From the NCBI GenBank assembly GCA_046727855.1, contig JBKPDL010000093.1:1-45722 (forward strand): DNA of 45,722 nucleotides. The letters are read 5' to 3'. Below, piece after piece: positions 38,420 to 45,722 of this stretch. The translations under genes and the position numbers were made by a program. The stretch comes from DASPWV01 sp046727855. Its GTDB lineage: Bacteria; Acidobacteriota; Vicinamibacteria; Vicinamibacterales; UBA2999. Each line of letters begins with the position of its first letter. The first letter of the stretch is position 1. The notes beneath the pieces were generated by a model. It saw only the letters and a list, made by a program, of their open reading frames with translations, made no database searches and was not told the origin of the DNA.

Positions 38420-39385
38420 TTACACGCAGGCGCCCGTCAGATCCGCAAAGCGTTTGAGATCGATGTTACCGCCAGACACCACCGCCACGATCTTGCCGCC
38501 GCCGGCACGACCGCTTAGTGCGGCAGCAACGGCGCACGCCGCAGCGCCCTCCGCCACAACGTGTACACGTTCAGCTGTGCGCTTCATCGCCTCACGCACC
38601 TCATCGAGCGAGACCACGATTGATCCGTTGACGAGATCGCGCAGCAACGGCCACATCGTCGGCAGTACGGAGCGGCCGCCAGCGCCGTCGACGAACGAGG
38701 CCTTCCAGCCCGGAAAGTAGCTTGCCTCCCCGCGCTCCAATGACGTCGCGAGCGGCGCCGCCGTTTCCGGTTCGGCCGCGAATACTTTGACCGAGGGCTT
38801 GAGCGCACGCATCGCGGCACCAATCCCGGACAGCAAGCCGCCGCCGCCGATCGGGGCAATCACCGTGTCCACATCAGGCAGGTCGTCGAGGATCTCGAGT
38901 CCCGCTGTTCCGTTGCCGGCGATGAACCGATCGTCATCGAACGGGTGAACGAACTGGCCGTTCATCAGCGGTGAGGCGTGCTGCTCCACAGTCTTCCAGC
39001 ATTCGTCGTAGGTGGCGGTCACGATGGCTGCGCCGAGACGCTCGATCGAACGCAACTTGGTGGCGGGCGCCGTGTCCATCACCATCACGGAGCAGGGCAC
39101 TCCTGCTCTGCGCGCGGCAAACGCGACTCCCTGCGCGGCGTTGCCGGCGCTGACGGTCCACACACCCTGCGCCATCGCATCGCGCGGCAGCGCGCGCACT
39201 GCGTTCCACGCGCCGCGAATCTTGAACGATCCGATCGGTTGCAGCGATTCGAGCTTGAGAAAGATTTCCGGCGACGATCCGGCTCGATCGAATGGCAGGT
39301 CCAGGCGGACGAGCGGTGTCCGGATCGCAGCCTGATACACGGAGGCAGCAGCCTCGTGAATGGCAGCGAGCGGGATATTGCGCAT
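38420..39385 (-). CDS. PLP-dependent threonine/serine dehydratase-like enzyme
   Basis: The 321-residue protein is a fold-type II PLP enzyme. It has PLP lysine Lys55 in SFKIRGAW, the substrate loop SAGNAAQG and the phosphate-binding GGGGLLSG. It resembles catabolic threonine dehydratase and serine racemase and lacks the C-terminal ACT regulatory domain of biosynthetic IlvA. The reaction would be threonine to 2-oxobutanoate or serine to pyruvate, in the cytosol. ATG 39385 lies 24 bases from the divergent P1 peptidase start. Confidence 0.85.
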   Translation of the reverse strand: MRNIPLAAIHEAAASVYQAAIRTPLVRLDLPFDRAGSSPEIFLKLESLQPIGSFKIRGAWNAVRALPRDAMAQGVWTVSAGNAAQGVAFAARRAGVPCSVMVMDTAPATKLRSIERLGAAIVTATYDECWKTVEQHASPLMNGQFVHPFDDDRFIAGNGTAGLEILDDLPDVDTVIAPIGGGGLLSGIGAAMRALKPSVKVFAAEPETAAPLATSLERGEASYFPGWKASFVDGAGGRSVLPTMWPLLRDLVNGSIVVSLDEVREAMKRTAERVHVVAEGAAACAVAAALSGRAGGGKIVAVVSGGNIDLKRFADLTGACV

Positions 39386-39398
39386 GAAACGTGGAGAG

Positions 39399-39404
39399 TA
39401 TTAT
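39399..39404. promoter_or_regulatory. Shared -10 core between divergent genes
   Basis: TATTAT (plus) is five bases before ATG 39410. The complementary strand gives CATAATAC in the 24-base gap upstream of the dehydratase start. No ribosome-binding site fits between TATTAT and ATG, so the plus transcript would be leaderless. Confidence 0.35.
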
Positions 39405-39409
39405 GCCGC

Positions 39410-40561
39410 ATGGTCAAAGGTCTTGCACTTGCCGTCCTCCTCGGGCTCGGCGCCACGCTCGTGGCGCAGGATCGCTCGAGCTCGAACACCGCGCGTCCAC
39501 GCGCCCGCGACCTGGGGCTCGCGCCCGGCGTGTTCGCCCCCGGTCCGTTCAACGCGATCACCGACGTCGCCGGGGTGCGTGTCGGCCACGCCACGCTCGA
39601 CATCGAGGATCGCGTGCACACCGGGGTCACGGTGATCGTCCCGCACGGCGGGAACGTCTTTCAGGACAAGGTGCCGGGCGCTGTGTTTGTCGGCAATGCT
39701 TTTGGCAAGCTCGCGGGATCGACACAGGTCGACGAGCTCGGCACGATTGAAACGCCGATTGCACTCACCAATACGCTGAGCGTCGGCGCGGCAGTGGAAG
39801 GCCTTGTTCGCTGGACGATCGATCAGCCTGGTAATGGCGACGTGCGATCGGTGAACGCGCTCGTTGGCGAAACCAACGACGGCGGCCTGAACGACATCCG
39901 CGCGTTGAGCGTGCGGCCGGAACACGTTGCGGCGGCGCTGACGGCCGCGCGCGAGGGCGCGGTAGATGAAGGAAGCGTCGGCGCGGGCCGCGGCACGCGC
40001 GCGTTTGCGTGGAAGGGGGGTATCGGCACCTCATCGCGACGCCTCGATGCGCGCTACGGCGCATATACCGTGGGCGTGCTCGTGCAATCGAATTTTGGTG
40101 GTGTGCTCACTATGGGTGGCGCGCCAGTCGGCAAGGAACTCGGCCGCTATTCGTATGCGCCCTCAACAAAGGGCGAGCATGGTGACGGGTCGTGCATGAT
40201 AGTGGTCGCCACCGATGCGCCTATCGATGCGCGCGATCTCAAGCGTCTTGCCGCGCGCGCCGTGTTTGGGCTCGCACGTACCGGCTCGTCGTACAGCAAC
40301 GGCAGCGGCGATTTCGCCATCGCGTTTTCAACCGCGTCGCAGCTGCGCGTGCGATTTGGCGCGGACACGCCGCAGCCGCGGACGCTGTTGCCTACCGATG
40401 GTGTGTCGCCGCTCTTTCAAGCGGCGTTGGAAGCTACCGAAGAAGCGGTTTACAACTCGCTGTTGCAGGCCACGACCGTCACGAGTCGCTTTGGAACCGC
40501 GGAAGCGATTCCAATCGAACGTGTGCGCGAAGTGCTCAGAAAATATCGAGTCGTGCCCTAA
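39410..40561 (+). CDS. P1-family (DmpA-type) self-cleaving aminopeptidase, exported
   Basis: The 383-residue protein has a signal peptide (GLALAVLLGLGATLVAQ). The Ntn-like fold begins PGPFNAITDVAGVRVGHATL. Family landmarks are GVTVIVPHGG, NTLSVGAAVEG and GETNDGGLND. The autocleavage site is HGDG260-Ser261-CMIVVATDAP, where Ser261 becomes the N-terminal nucleophile of the small subunit. DmpA and BapA release N-terminal D- or beta-amino acids. ATG 39410 is chosen; the frame runs back to 38978 inside the dehydratase gene. Confidence 0.92.
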   Translation: MVKGLALAVLLGLGATLVAQDRSSSNTARPRARDLGLAPGVFAPGPFNAITDVAGVRVGHATLDIEDRVHTGVTVIVPHGGNVFQDKVPGAVFVGNAFGKLAGSTQVDELGTIETPIALTNTLSVGAAVEGLVRWTIDQPGNGDVRSVNALVGETNDGGLNDIRALSVRPEHVAAALTAAREGAVDEGSVGAGRGTRAFAWKGGIGTSSRRLDARYGAYTVGVLVQSNFGGVLTMGGAPVGKELGRYSYAPSTKGEHGDGSCMIVVATDAPIDARDLKRLAARAVFGLARTGSSYSNGSGDFAIAFSTASQLRVRFGADTPQPRTLLPTDGVSPLFQAALEATEEAVYNSLLQATTVTSRFGTAEAIPIERVREVLRKYRVVP

Positions 40562-40617
40562 TGAACGCTAGGCAAGAGTGTCGCTGCGGCGGGCGCTGGT
40601 GGGCCCGCCGTTGTCCG

Positions 40618-40920
40618 CTACGCAGCGACCGGCCGCCGAACACGAACACGATCGGGAGTCGAAGGCGTCCGCTTTCCGACGCGCGCGGCGCCGACTTGCC
40701 AGCCAGGCGACATGTGACCGCAGGCGACGCAGCGCAATGCGAGCCGATCGGGCTCGGTGTGCAGCACTTTGAAGTGTCCGCCATTGATCATGCAGCAGAC
40801 ACTGCGGAACCAGCGCATCGCCAGGGACCCCACTGACGAAATTGGCAGCGTCCGCGCCACCGGCCGTTCAGTCAGTCCCCTCGATCCCGCAATCCGAATC
40901 GAGATCGTCGTCATAGTCAA
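40618..40920 (-). CDS. Small CxxC protein of unknown function
   Basis: The reading frame to 40920 gives 100 residues. ATG 40818 (MRWFRSVCCMINGGHFKV) gives a more plausible 66-residue core: INGGHFKVLHTEPDRLALRCVACGHMSPGW. The CVAC motif with the earlier cysteines could bind zinc. I recall similar short acidobacterial proteins, but function is unknown. The tail (GKRTPSTPDRVRVRRPVAA) is basic. Orientation opposes the P1 peptidase gene, leaving 56 bases between stops. Confidence 0.5.
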   Translation of the reverse strand: MTMTTISIRIAGSRGLTERPVARTLPISSVGSLAMRWFRSVCCMINGGHFKVLHTEPDRLALRCVACGHMSPGWQVGAARVGKRTPSTPDRVRVRRPVAA

Positions 40921-41223
40921 TCACGCTCCTGCCGTCGCCCCTGCAAGGCTTTTGCCGACTTCCCACGTTGCGATTTGCTGCCTCAACCGTGGTGCCTCAG
41001 GCGCGCAGTTGCTCCTGATGGTGTACTGAAATGCCAAGCGTCTAACAGCTCAGTTTTAATTTCATACACGTTCACGCTTGGAAATAGGATGCTAGGGTTC
41101 GGATTGTCGTTACAGACGCCAAAAGGATGGATTACAAAGTTGGCGCAGAGCCTGCAGAGTAAAATTTAGTCTGCCTATTGAGTGACGTTCTAGCGGCTAA
41201 TTTTGCTGAGGTTCAAATCGGCT
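40921..41223. other. Gene-free, less GC-rich stretch
   Basis: I see no coding pattern or RNA gene here. The bases from about 41030 to 41220 are noticeably richer in A and T than their surroundings (TTTTAATTTCATAC, GTAAAATTTAGTC, GGCTAATTTTGC). This could hold promoters, a terminator region or an old insertion boundary. GGTTCAAATC at 41212-41221 resembles a tRNA T-loop, but no stem supports it. Confidence 0.5.
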
Positions 41224-42006
41224 TTATTGGCCGTCGTTGGACTGCGCGTGCAATGCCACGATCTCCGGCGAAGGGCCGAACCCCGGCGCCGCGGAGGCGC
41301 TGTGGCCGACGCTGCGACCGTTGACTGACATGTAGCGGTAACGCATCGAGAAGCTTGATTGACCAATCATTTTCACGTCAGCCAGCGATTCAACCGACAC
41401 CGGCAGCGAAACTCCACCGATGCACGCGTAATGCTTGACCACGGTCACCGATTTCACCCAGAACGATGGTGACTTCGCGAGCCGTCCCTCGAGAAGAACG
41501 GGATGACCATCGGCACTCACAATCAGACTGCCGTTCACGAGCTTTGAGTCAGCGCGGCGCGGCACCAACCGCACGCGTGTTTGTCCGTCGCCTGCAGGGC
41601 CTTCGTTGACGAACTGGTAATTCGCGAGCGACAGTGCAGCGGCATCCCGCGAGCCCGCGCGCCCCGCCTCAACCTCTGCCTCGAGGACTGCGCGAAAGAC
41701 TTTGTCTCGCGTACGCTCAGAGCCGCCTTCACCGAGAACGGTCCAGGAGAATATTCCGGCAGGGGACACGCTGGTATCGACATCCATCCATCCGCGGTGC
41801 TTACCTGAGACCGACCCTGCCTCGAGATGACGCGACGCGCGAAGTGCGAGGCCCGAGCGGGTGGTCTGTGCGACGACTTGTTGAACGAGCCCATCGGGAT
41901 CTTCGGCATCTGCGGCGAGCCCGACGTTAAGCACACCGGCCAGACCAACCAGGGCAGCAACTGTAGTCACTAACGTATGACTCCGAGATGCCTCTAATGA
42001 CCCCAT
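41224..42006 (-). CDS. Secreted protein of unknown function
   Basis: From ATG 42006 the protein is 260 residues. It has a signal peptide (LVTTVAALVGLAGVLNVGLA). The mature part looks beta-rich: FVNEGPAGDGQTRVRLVPRR, LVNGSLIVSADGHPVLLEGRLAKSPSFWVKSV, and SVESLADVKMIGQSSFSMRYRYMSVNG. The 'slope' of strands recalls LolA/outer-membrane-lipoprotein-sorting folds, but I cannot name it. The frame is open to 42336, which would overlap the divergent YihY gene; that extension has no signal peptide. It starts 78 bases from the YihY ATG. Confidence 0.65.
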   Translation of the reverse strand: MGSLEASRSHTLVTTVAALVGLAGVLNVGLAADAEDPDGLVQQVVAQTTRSGLALRASRHLEAGSVSGKHRGWMDVDTSVSPAGIFSWTVLGEGGSERTRDKVFRAVLEAEVEAGRAGSRDAAALSLANYQFVNEGPAGDGQTRVRLVPRRADSKLVNGSLIVSADGHPVLLEGRLAKSPSFWVKSVTVVKHYACIGGVSLPVSVESLADVKMIGQSSFSMRYRYMSVNGRSVGHSASAAPGFGPSPEIVALHAQSNDGQ

Positions 42007-42084
42007 CGCAACACTCCGGTTCGACTCCGGTAGCAAACGTGCGGCCAACGTGAAGGCACATTGGTTGCAGCCATTGCACGCTGC

Positions 42085-43041
42085 ATGTTTCCGGGTCTTC
42101 GCAAACCGCCGATTTCCATAGCAGAGCTCGCCCAACGTACGGCAAAAGAAGTCATTGAAGATGACTGTCTCGGTATGGCGGCGCAGCTGGCGTACTATCT
42201 GGCGCTCGCGCTCTCGCCGGCCTTGATCGTTCTTGTCGCGCTCGTGAGCTATCTCCCTTTTTCCGTTCTCGACAGCTTGATTGACGCCATCAACCGGATT
42301 GCACCGGCCGAGATTGTGACACTGGTGCGTGACCAAATCAGCGAACTCGCCGCGGGGAATAACGGTGGATTGCTCACCCTCGGCGTACTCGGGGCGTTGT
42401 GGACCAGCTCATCCGCACTGACGGCGATTGTTTCGACCTTGAATCGCGCTTACGAAGTCACCGAATCGCGTCCGTGGTGGAGAGTTCGGTTGCTTGCGAT
42501 TGCGCTGACCTTGGGGCTTGCGCTGTTCATCATCGGGGCAACGGTGCTGTTGCTGGTGGGCCCAATGAACGCCCGCTACATCGAATCGGTAACGGGTTTC
42601 GGATCGCTCGCCGCCGACATCTGGTCGGTGCTCCAATATCCGCTTGCCTTCGCGTTGGCCTCGCTCGGCATTGCGATCATCTATTACTCCGCGCCGGATG
42701 TCGATCAGGACTGGGTGTGGATCACGCCGGGCTCGATCGTCGCGTGTGTGCTGTGGCTAATCGTCTCCTTTGGTCTGAAAATCTACGTGACGCAGTTTGG
42801 AAGCTACAACGAAACCTACGGTGCGCTCGGAGCGGCTGCAATTCTGATGTTGTGGATGTATCTCACGGGCTTGGCGATCCTCGTGGGCGGCGAGCTCAAT
42901 TCTGAGTTTGAGCGCGCGCTGCCGGAAGGAAAAGGTCCTGGTGACCGGACGCCGGGTCAGCGGCGGCGTCTTCGCGCCTTCGCGAAGCAGGCGCCAGGTT
43001 ACCCGTTGGAGGCGCCTCAGCCGAACGGCTGCGTTGTGTAG
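42085..43041 (+). CDS. YihY/BrkB-family inner membrane protein
   Basis: From ATG 42085 the protein is 318 residues with about six membrane helices. Family landmarks are DDCLGMAAQLAYYLALALSPALIVLVAL, ALWTSSSALTAIVSTLNRAYEV and YYSAPDVDQDWVWITPGS. Near the end comes NETYGALGAAAILMLWMYL, followed by GGELNSEFE. Once called RNase BN, the family has no proven ribonuclease activity; roles as transporter or envelope protein are suggested. The C-terminal tail is cytosolic and basic. TTG 42061 would add eight residues. Confidence 0.9.
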   Translation: MFPGLRKPPISIAELAQRTAKEVIEDDCLGMAAQLAYYLALALSPALIVLVALVSYLPFSVLDSLIDAINRIAPAEIVTLVRDQISELAAGNNGGLLTLGVLGALWTSSSALTAIVSTLNRAYEVTESRPWWRVRLLAIALTLGLALFIIGATVLLLVGPMNARYIESVTGFGSLAADIWSVLQYPLAFALASLGIAIIYYSAPDVDQDWVWITPGSIVACVLWLIVSFGLKIYVTQFGSYNETYGALGAAAILMLWMYLTGLAILVGGELNSEFERALPEGKGPGDRTPGQRRRLRAFAKQAPGYPLEAPQPNGCVV

Positions 43042-43069
43042 GTACTTGTTTTTGCGACTGAGGCACGCC

Positions 43070-43435
43070 ATGGTACAAGCAACGCGCTGGATAATCGCCG
43101 TCATGATTGGCTGCGTGATGACGTCGATCGGCTGCGATCGGTACGACGACCATCGAATGCGCCAGCGCCTCACGCACCAACGAGCGCCGATCGTCGAAGA
43201 CTCGTCCGTCGTGCACGCGTTCGACACGCAGGTCGAAGTGCGGCTCCTCGACCGGCTTCAACTCGACAACTTTCTTCGCGAGCGCAACATCCGGCTGCGT
43301 GTCGTCGACGGGGCGGTCAGCGTGACCGGTGAGGTATGGACCTCGCTGGAAAAAGAGCGTGTGTCCGAGCTCATACGCGGTGTGCCCGGAGTTGTCGATG
43401 TCGCCAACGATCTCGAAATCCGACCGCCGAGCTGA
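43070..43435 (+). CDS. BON-domain lipoprotein
   Basis: The 121-residue protein starts MVQATRWIIAVMIGCVMTSIGCDRYDD, with a lipobox-like TSIGC, then a linker and one BON domain: LRVVDGAVSVTGEVWTSLEKERVSELIRGVPGVVDVANDLEI. BON domains bind phospholipid and occur in osmotic-stress proteins such as OsmY. ATG 43070 has GAGG seven bases upstream. It lies 28 bases after YihY and eight bases before the DUF72 start, so these genes probably share a transcript. Confidence 0.85.
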   Translation: MVQATRWIIAVMIGCVMTSIGCDRYDDHRMRQRLTHQRAPIVEDSSVVHAFDTQVEVRLLDRLQLDNFLRERNIRLRVVDGAVSVTGEVWTSLEKERVSELIRGVPGVVDVANDLEIRPPS

Positions 43436-43442
43436 AGGCGCT

Positions 43443-44237
43443 TTGGCGTCACGCCCCGCGGCTGCGTACATCGGCTGCTCGGGATGGCATTACCAACACT
43501 GGCGTGGCCGCGTCTATTCAGAGACCCTCCCGACGTCGGCCTGGCTGCGAGAGTACGCGCGCCGGTTTCCCACGGTTGAAATAAACAACAGCTTTTATCG
43601 CTTGCCACCAGAGGAAACGTTCGCATCCTGGCGAGCCCAGGTCGCCCGCGGCTTCGTCTTCGCTGTTAAGGCGAGCCGCTTCCTCACGCACATCAAGCGC
43701 TTGCGCGATCCCGAAGAACCGCTCGAGCGGCTATTGAGACACGCCAGACCGCTGGGTCCGACGCTTGGTCCGATCCTTTACCAGATTCCGCCGAGATGGT
43801 TCCCCGACGAAGATCGTCTTCGCATCTTTCTCGAGGCGCTTCCCGCCCGTCTTGGATCCCGGCAGCGTCTCCATCACGTAATCGAGTTTCGCGATCCGCG
43901 CGGATATGAGCCCTGGGTGATTGATCTTCTCGACGAGCATGGCGTGACGATGTGTGTCCACGACATGCCCGGTTCCGAGTCGCCGTTGGTGAATATCGGT
44001 CCGATCGTGTATGTGCGGATGCACGGTTACGGCAAGAAATACGGCAGCAGTTATCCGGATGAGGTGTTACGCGAGTGGGCGGGCTGGCTGACCGGTGCGC
44101 TTACTAGCGGACGCCACGTCTACGTCTATTTCAACAACGATGTGAACGCGTATGCCGTCCAGGATGCTGCCCGCCTGACAGCAATGCTCGATGGCAGCTC
44201 AGTTGCAACACCCAGCCTTCGAGGATTCAACAGATGA
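43443..44237 (+). CDS. DUF72 (YecE-like) domain protein
   Basis: The 264-residue protein shows the DUF72 TIM-barrel signature: AYIGCSGWHYQHWRGRVY, PTVEINNSFYRLPPEETFASW, AVKASRFLTHIKRLRDP, YVRMHGYGKKY and YVYFNNDVNAYAVQDA. Function is not established; some links to iron-sulfur or DNA repair are proposed. TTG 43443 is chosen because GAAGG lies five bases upstream. ATG 43398 is an alternative that would overlap the BON gene. It overlaps the following small gene by four bases (ATGA). Confidence 0.88.
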   Translation: MASRPAAAYIGCSGWHYQHWRGRVYSETLPTSAWLREYARRFPTVEINNSFYRLPPEETFASWRAQVARGFVFAVKASRFLTHIKRLRDPEEPLERLLRHARPLGPTLGPILYQIPPRWFPDEDRLRIFLEALPARLGSRQRLHHVIEFRDPRGYEPWVIDLLDEHGVTMCVHDMPGSESPLVNIGPIVYVRMHGYGKKYGSSYPDEVLREWAGWLTGALTSGRHVYVYFNNDVNAYAVQDAARLTAMLDGSSVATPSLRGFNR

Positions 44238-44461
44238 GACTGAGTTCCCAAACCTTTGTCGGTGGGTTGCTCATTGGTGGCTTGCTCGGCGCTGCCCTTG
44301 GCGCCCTGTACGCGCCGGAGCAGGGTCGAGCCCTTTCACGCATCAAGCGGCGCCGCGCTGTGCGAGCACAAGAGCCGATGATCGACGAACAGGTGGAGCA
44401 GTCGTTCCCTGCGAGCGACCCGCCATCCTGGACGCCAACGACCAGCAGCAATCTTACCTAG
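44234..44461 (+). CDS. Small glycine-zipper (YtxH-like) membrane protein
   Basis: The 75-residue protein has one membrane segment with a glycine zipper (GGLLIGGLLGAALGALYAP), a basic stretch (IKRRRAVR) and the tail VEQSFPASDPPSWTP. The ExSFPASDPP(S/A)W tail is a short conserved motif in small proteins next to stress genes. YtxH-like proteins are general-stress proteins of unknown action. ATG 44234 overlaps the DUF72 stop (ATGA), so they are coupled. Confidence 0.75.
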   Translation: MRLSSQTFVGGLLIGGLLGAALGALYAPEQGRALSRIKRRRAVRAQEPMIDEQVEQSFPASDPPSWTPTTSSNLT

Positions 44462-44474
44462 ACGGAACTCGACC

Positions 44475-45389
44475 ATGGCCGAGAAGAAACAACAGGCGCC
44501 CGAGCAGCCCTTCGAGGACCGCGCCGACGACAAACCGCTGGCGCCGTTCCCGCCACAGCATCAGGACCGGCCAGGGCTCGAACAGCGTATGGAGCCGCGG
44601 CCGCAATTCAAAGGCGTCAACTATCGGCCTGCCGGAAAACTGGAAGGAAAGGTCGCGCTCGTCACCGGAGGCGATTCCGGTATCGGCCGTTCGGTCGCCT
44701 ATTTGTTCGCGCGCGAAGGGGCCGACGTTGCCATCGTTTACCTCGAAGAAGAGCATCCCGATGCGCTCAAGGTGCGCGACGAGATCGAGCAGCTGGGACG
44801 ACCGATTCTGATGATTCACGGCGATGTCTCGGATCCGAAGTTCTGCGTGCGGGCGGTGGAGCAAACGCACGCCAGGTTCGGCAAGCTCAACATCCTGGTG
44901 AACAACGCCGCCTATCAGCAGCGCAACGAGCGGATCGAAGACATCACCGACGAGGAGTGGGATCGCACGTTTCGCACCAACATCTACGGCTACTTCTACA
45001 TGGCGCGCGAGGCGGCCAAACGCATGTCGCGCGGTGACACCATCATCAACTGCGGATCGATCACCGGTCTCGAAGGCAATAAGGGTCTGATTGACTACGC
45101 GTCGACCAAGGGGGCGATTCACGCCTTCACGAAGTCGCTCGCGCAAAATCTGGTCGATCGCGGTATCCGGGTGAATTGCGTGTCGCCGGGTCCGGTCTGG
45201 ACGCCGCTCAACGTCGTCGACAAGCCTGCCGACGAAGCAGGGAAACACGGCCAGGACACACCGATGCGGCGACCGGCGCAGCCAGACGAGATTGCGCCCG
45301 CCTTTGTCTTCTTTGCGTCCGAAGGGGATTCGAGCTACATCACTGGGGAGATTCTCACGCTCCTCGGCGGCGAAACCCGAGCGGCCTGA
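44475..45389 (+). CDS. SDR-family oxidoreductase (general-stress type)
   Basis: The 304-residue protein is a classical short-chain dehydrogenase. It has the cofactor motif TGGDSGIG (64-71), NNAA and catalytic Ser195, Tyr208, Lys212 (YASTK). A disordered N-terminal extension of about 45 residues (QQAPEQPFEDRADDKPLAPFPPQ) is typical of the stress-induced YhdF/YdaD-like group, often with a glucose-dehydrogenase-like annotation. Residues TGGDSG, rather than the common TGxxxGIG, are usual in that group. The substrate is unknown. It starts 13 bases after the small membrane protein gene and is followed by a strong hairpin. Confidence 0.92.
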   Translation: MAEKKQQAPEQPFEDRADDKPLAPFPPQHQDRPGLEQRMEPRPQFKGVNYRPAGKLEGKVALVTGGDSGIGRSVAYLFAREGADVAIVYLEEEHPDALKVRDEIEQLGRPILMIHGDVSDPKFCVRAVEQTHARFGKLNILVNNAAYQQRNERIEDITDEEWDRTFRTNIYGYFYMAREAAKRMSRGDTIINCGSITGLEGNKGLIDYASTKGAIHAFTKSLAQNLVDRGIRVNCVSPGPVWTPLNVVDKPADEAGKHGQDTPMRRPAQPDEIAPAFVFFASEGDSSYITGEILTLLGGETRAA

Positions 45390-45711
45390 TTCGGCAGTCG
45401 CTCGTCGTTGATGCGGCGAACCCTTGCGCCCCGGGCTGATTCGTGCCCGGGGCCACTGCGAAAGTTAGGTCCCTCAACGAGTTCGTCGAAGCCCGTATCA
45501 CGTCGCAGCCGACCCCGCACAAAGAGATATAGGCTTCAGCACTTGAACACCACCGCGCGGTGTGCACCCCGGGCGATATTTCCTGCGGGTTAACTTTCAA
45601 TTTTTGAACTCGACGCTCAGTTGTCTGTCGAGCAGCTGGGCGTCGTGTCCGTCTACCTAGACAGCGCCCAGAATTGGACGGGTCGCAAACTCGCTTCCCA
45701 TGGAGAAAGTT
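45390..45711. other. Gap after the SDR gene
   Basis: Apart from the hairpin at 45428-45453, I see no coding pattern. The part 45590-45620 (GGGTTAACTTTCAATTTTTGAAC) is less GC-rich and may be a promoter for a gene starting near the window end. The bases 45632-45700 have nothing I can name. Confidence 0.5.
45428..45453. terminator. Hairpin after the SDR gene
   Basis: GCCCCGGGC (45428-45436) pairs perfectly with GCCCGGGGC (45445-45453) around TGATTCGT. It lies 39 bases after the SDR stop. There is no T-run, so it may protect the mRNA end or act with Rho rather than terminate alone. Confidence 0.55.
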
Positions 45712-45722
45712 ATGTACCAAAG
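45712..45722 (+). CDS. Possible first codons of a gene running off the right edge
   Basis: GGAGAAAGTT precedes ATG 45712 (ATG TAC CAA...), with GGAG at a normal Shine-Dalgarno distance. Only three codons are visible, so nothing can be said about the product, and it may not be a gene. Confidence 0.25.

Noticed and set aside
41205..41235. Possible tRNA (GGTTCAAATC T-loop)
   Set aside because: The bases on either side do not form a T-stem, and no acceptor, D or anticodon arms can be drawn.

Overview
The window is GC-rich, densely coded bacterial chromosome. It most likely comes from an Acidobacteriota member, perhaps a Vicinamibacterales-type soil lineage. This is inferred from the acidobacterial-type VWFA-related protein, the palindromes that read as KGSDPF when translated, and the overall gene mix. 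No 16S or other rRNA gene is present, so the placement is an inference. I found no rRNA, convincing tRNA, CRISPR array, transposase or prophage gene.

Layout. (1) 1-2002, plus strand: a partial cytochrome P450, a c-type cytochrome lacking its N-terminus, and the tail of a patatin-like phospholipase. This looks like the remains of a lipid-oxidation cluster. (2) 2114-6564, plus: envelope genes for an HtrA-type protease, a DUF4097-type lipoprotein-like protein, and an M48 protease fused to a glycerophosphodiester phosphodiesterase. (3) 17003 down to 6604, minus: the conserved transcription/translation operon rimP-nusA-infB-rbfA-nrnA-truB-rpsO-pnp, then a cupredoxin. A rimP-leader-type attenuator precedes rimP. 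(4) 22980 down to 17283, minus: an SGNH lipoprotein, an AmgK-like sugar kinase, a sugar isomerase, asnS and rimO. (5) 23001-26657: a PA14 plus ArnT/PMT-like membrane glycosyltransferase (plus), a MurU-like nucleotidyltransferase and a CYTH phosphatase/cyclase (minus). With the AmgK-like kinase, the MurU-like enzyme suggests anhydro-sugar or cell-wall recycling. (6) 26836-29587, minus: a Do-family HtrA and an M24 peptidase. (7) 29724-36021: a frameshifted archease, a VWFA-PrcB fusion, a small membrane protein, two uncharacterised proteins and an M28 peptidase. (8) 36042-40561: alpha-glucan phosphorylase, threonine dehydratase-like enzyme and a DmpA-type self-cleaving peptidase. (9) 40618-45389: a small CxxC protein, a secreted protein, YihY/BrkB, BON, DUF72, a glycine-zipper protein and an SDR, which look like a stress-tolerance group.

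Two window-wide regularities stand out. First, many gene gaps carry their own low-complexity word repeat, different in each gap, usually with an inverted copy that can fold into a long hairpin. These repeats often run into the ends of genes. Second, most genes that head a transcription unit have a TANNNT hexamer 5-9 nt before the start codon. Genes inside operons instead have Shine-Dalgarno sequences or overlapping start/stop codons. This suggests widespread leaderless transcription. Other points of interest are the domain fusions, a perfect -1 slippery heptamer at the archease frame break, and repeat-flanked gene truncation at the left end.
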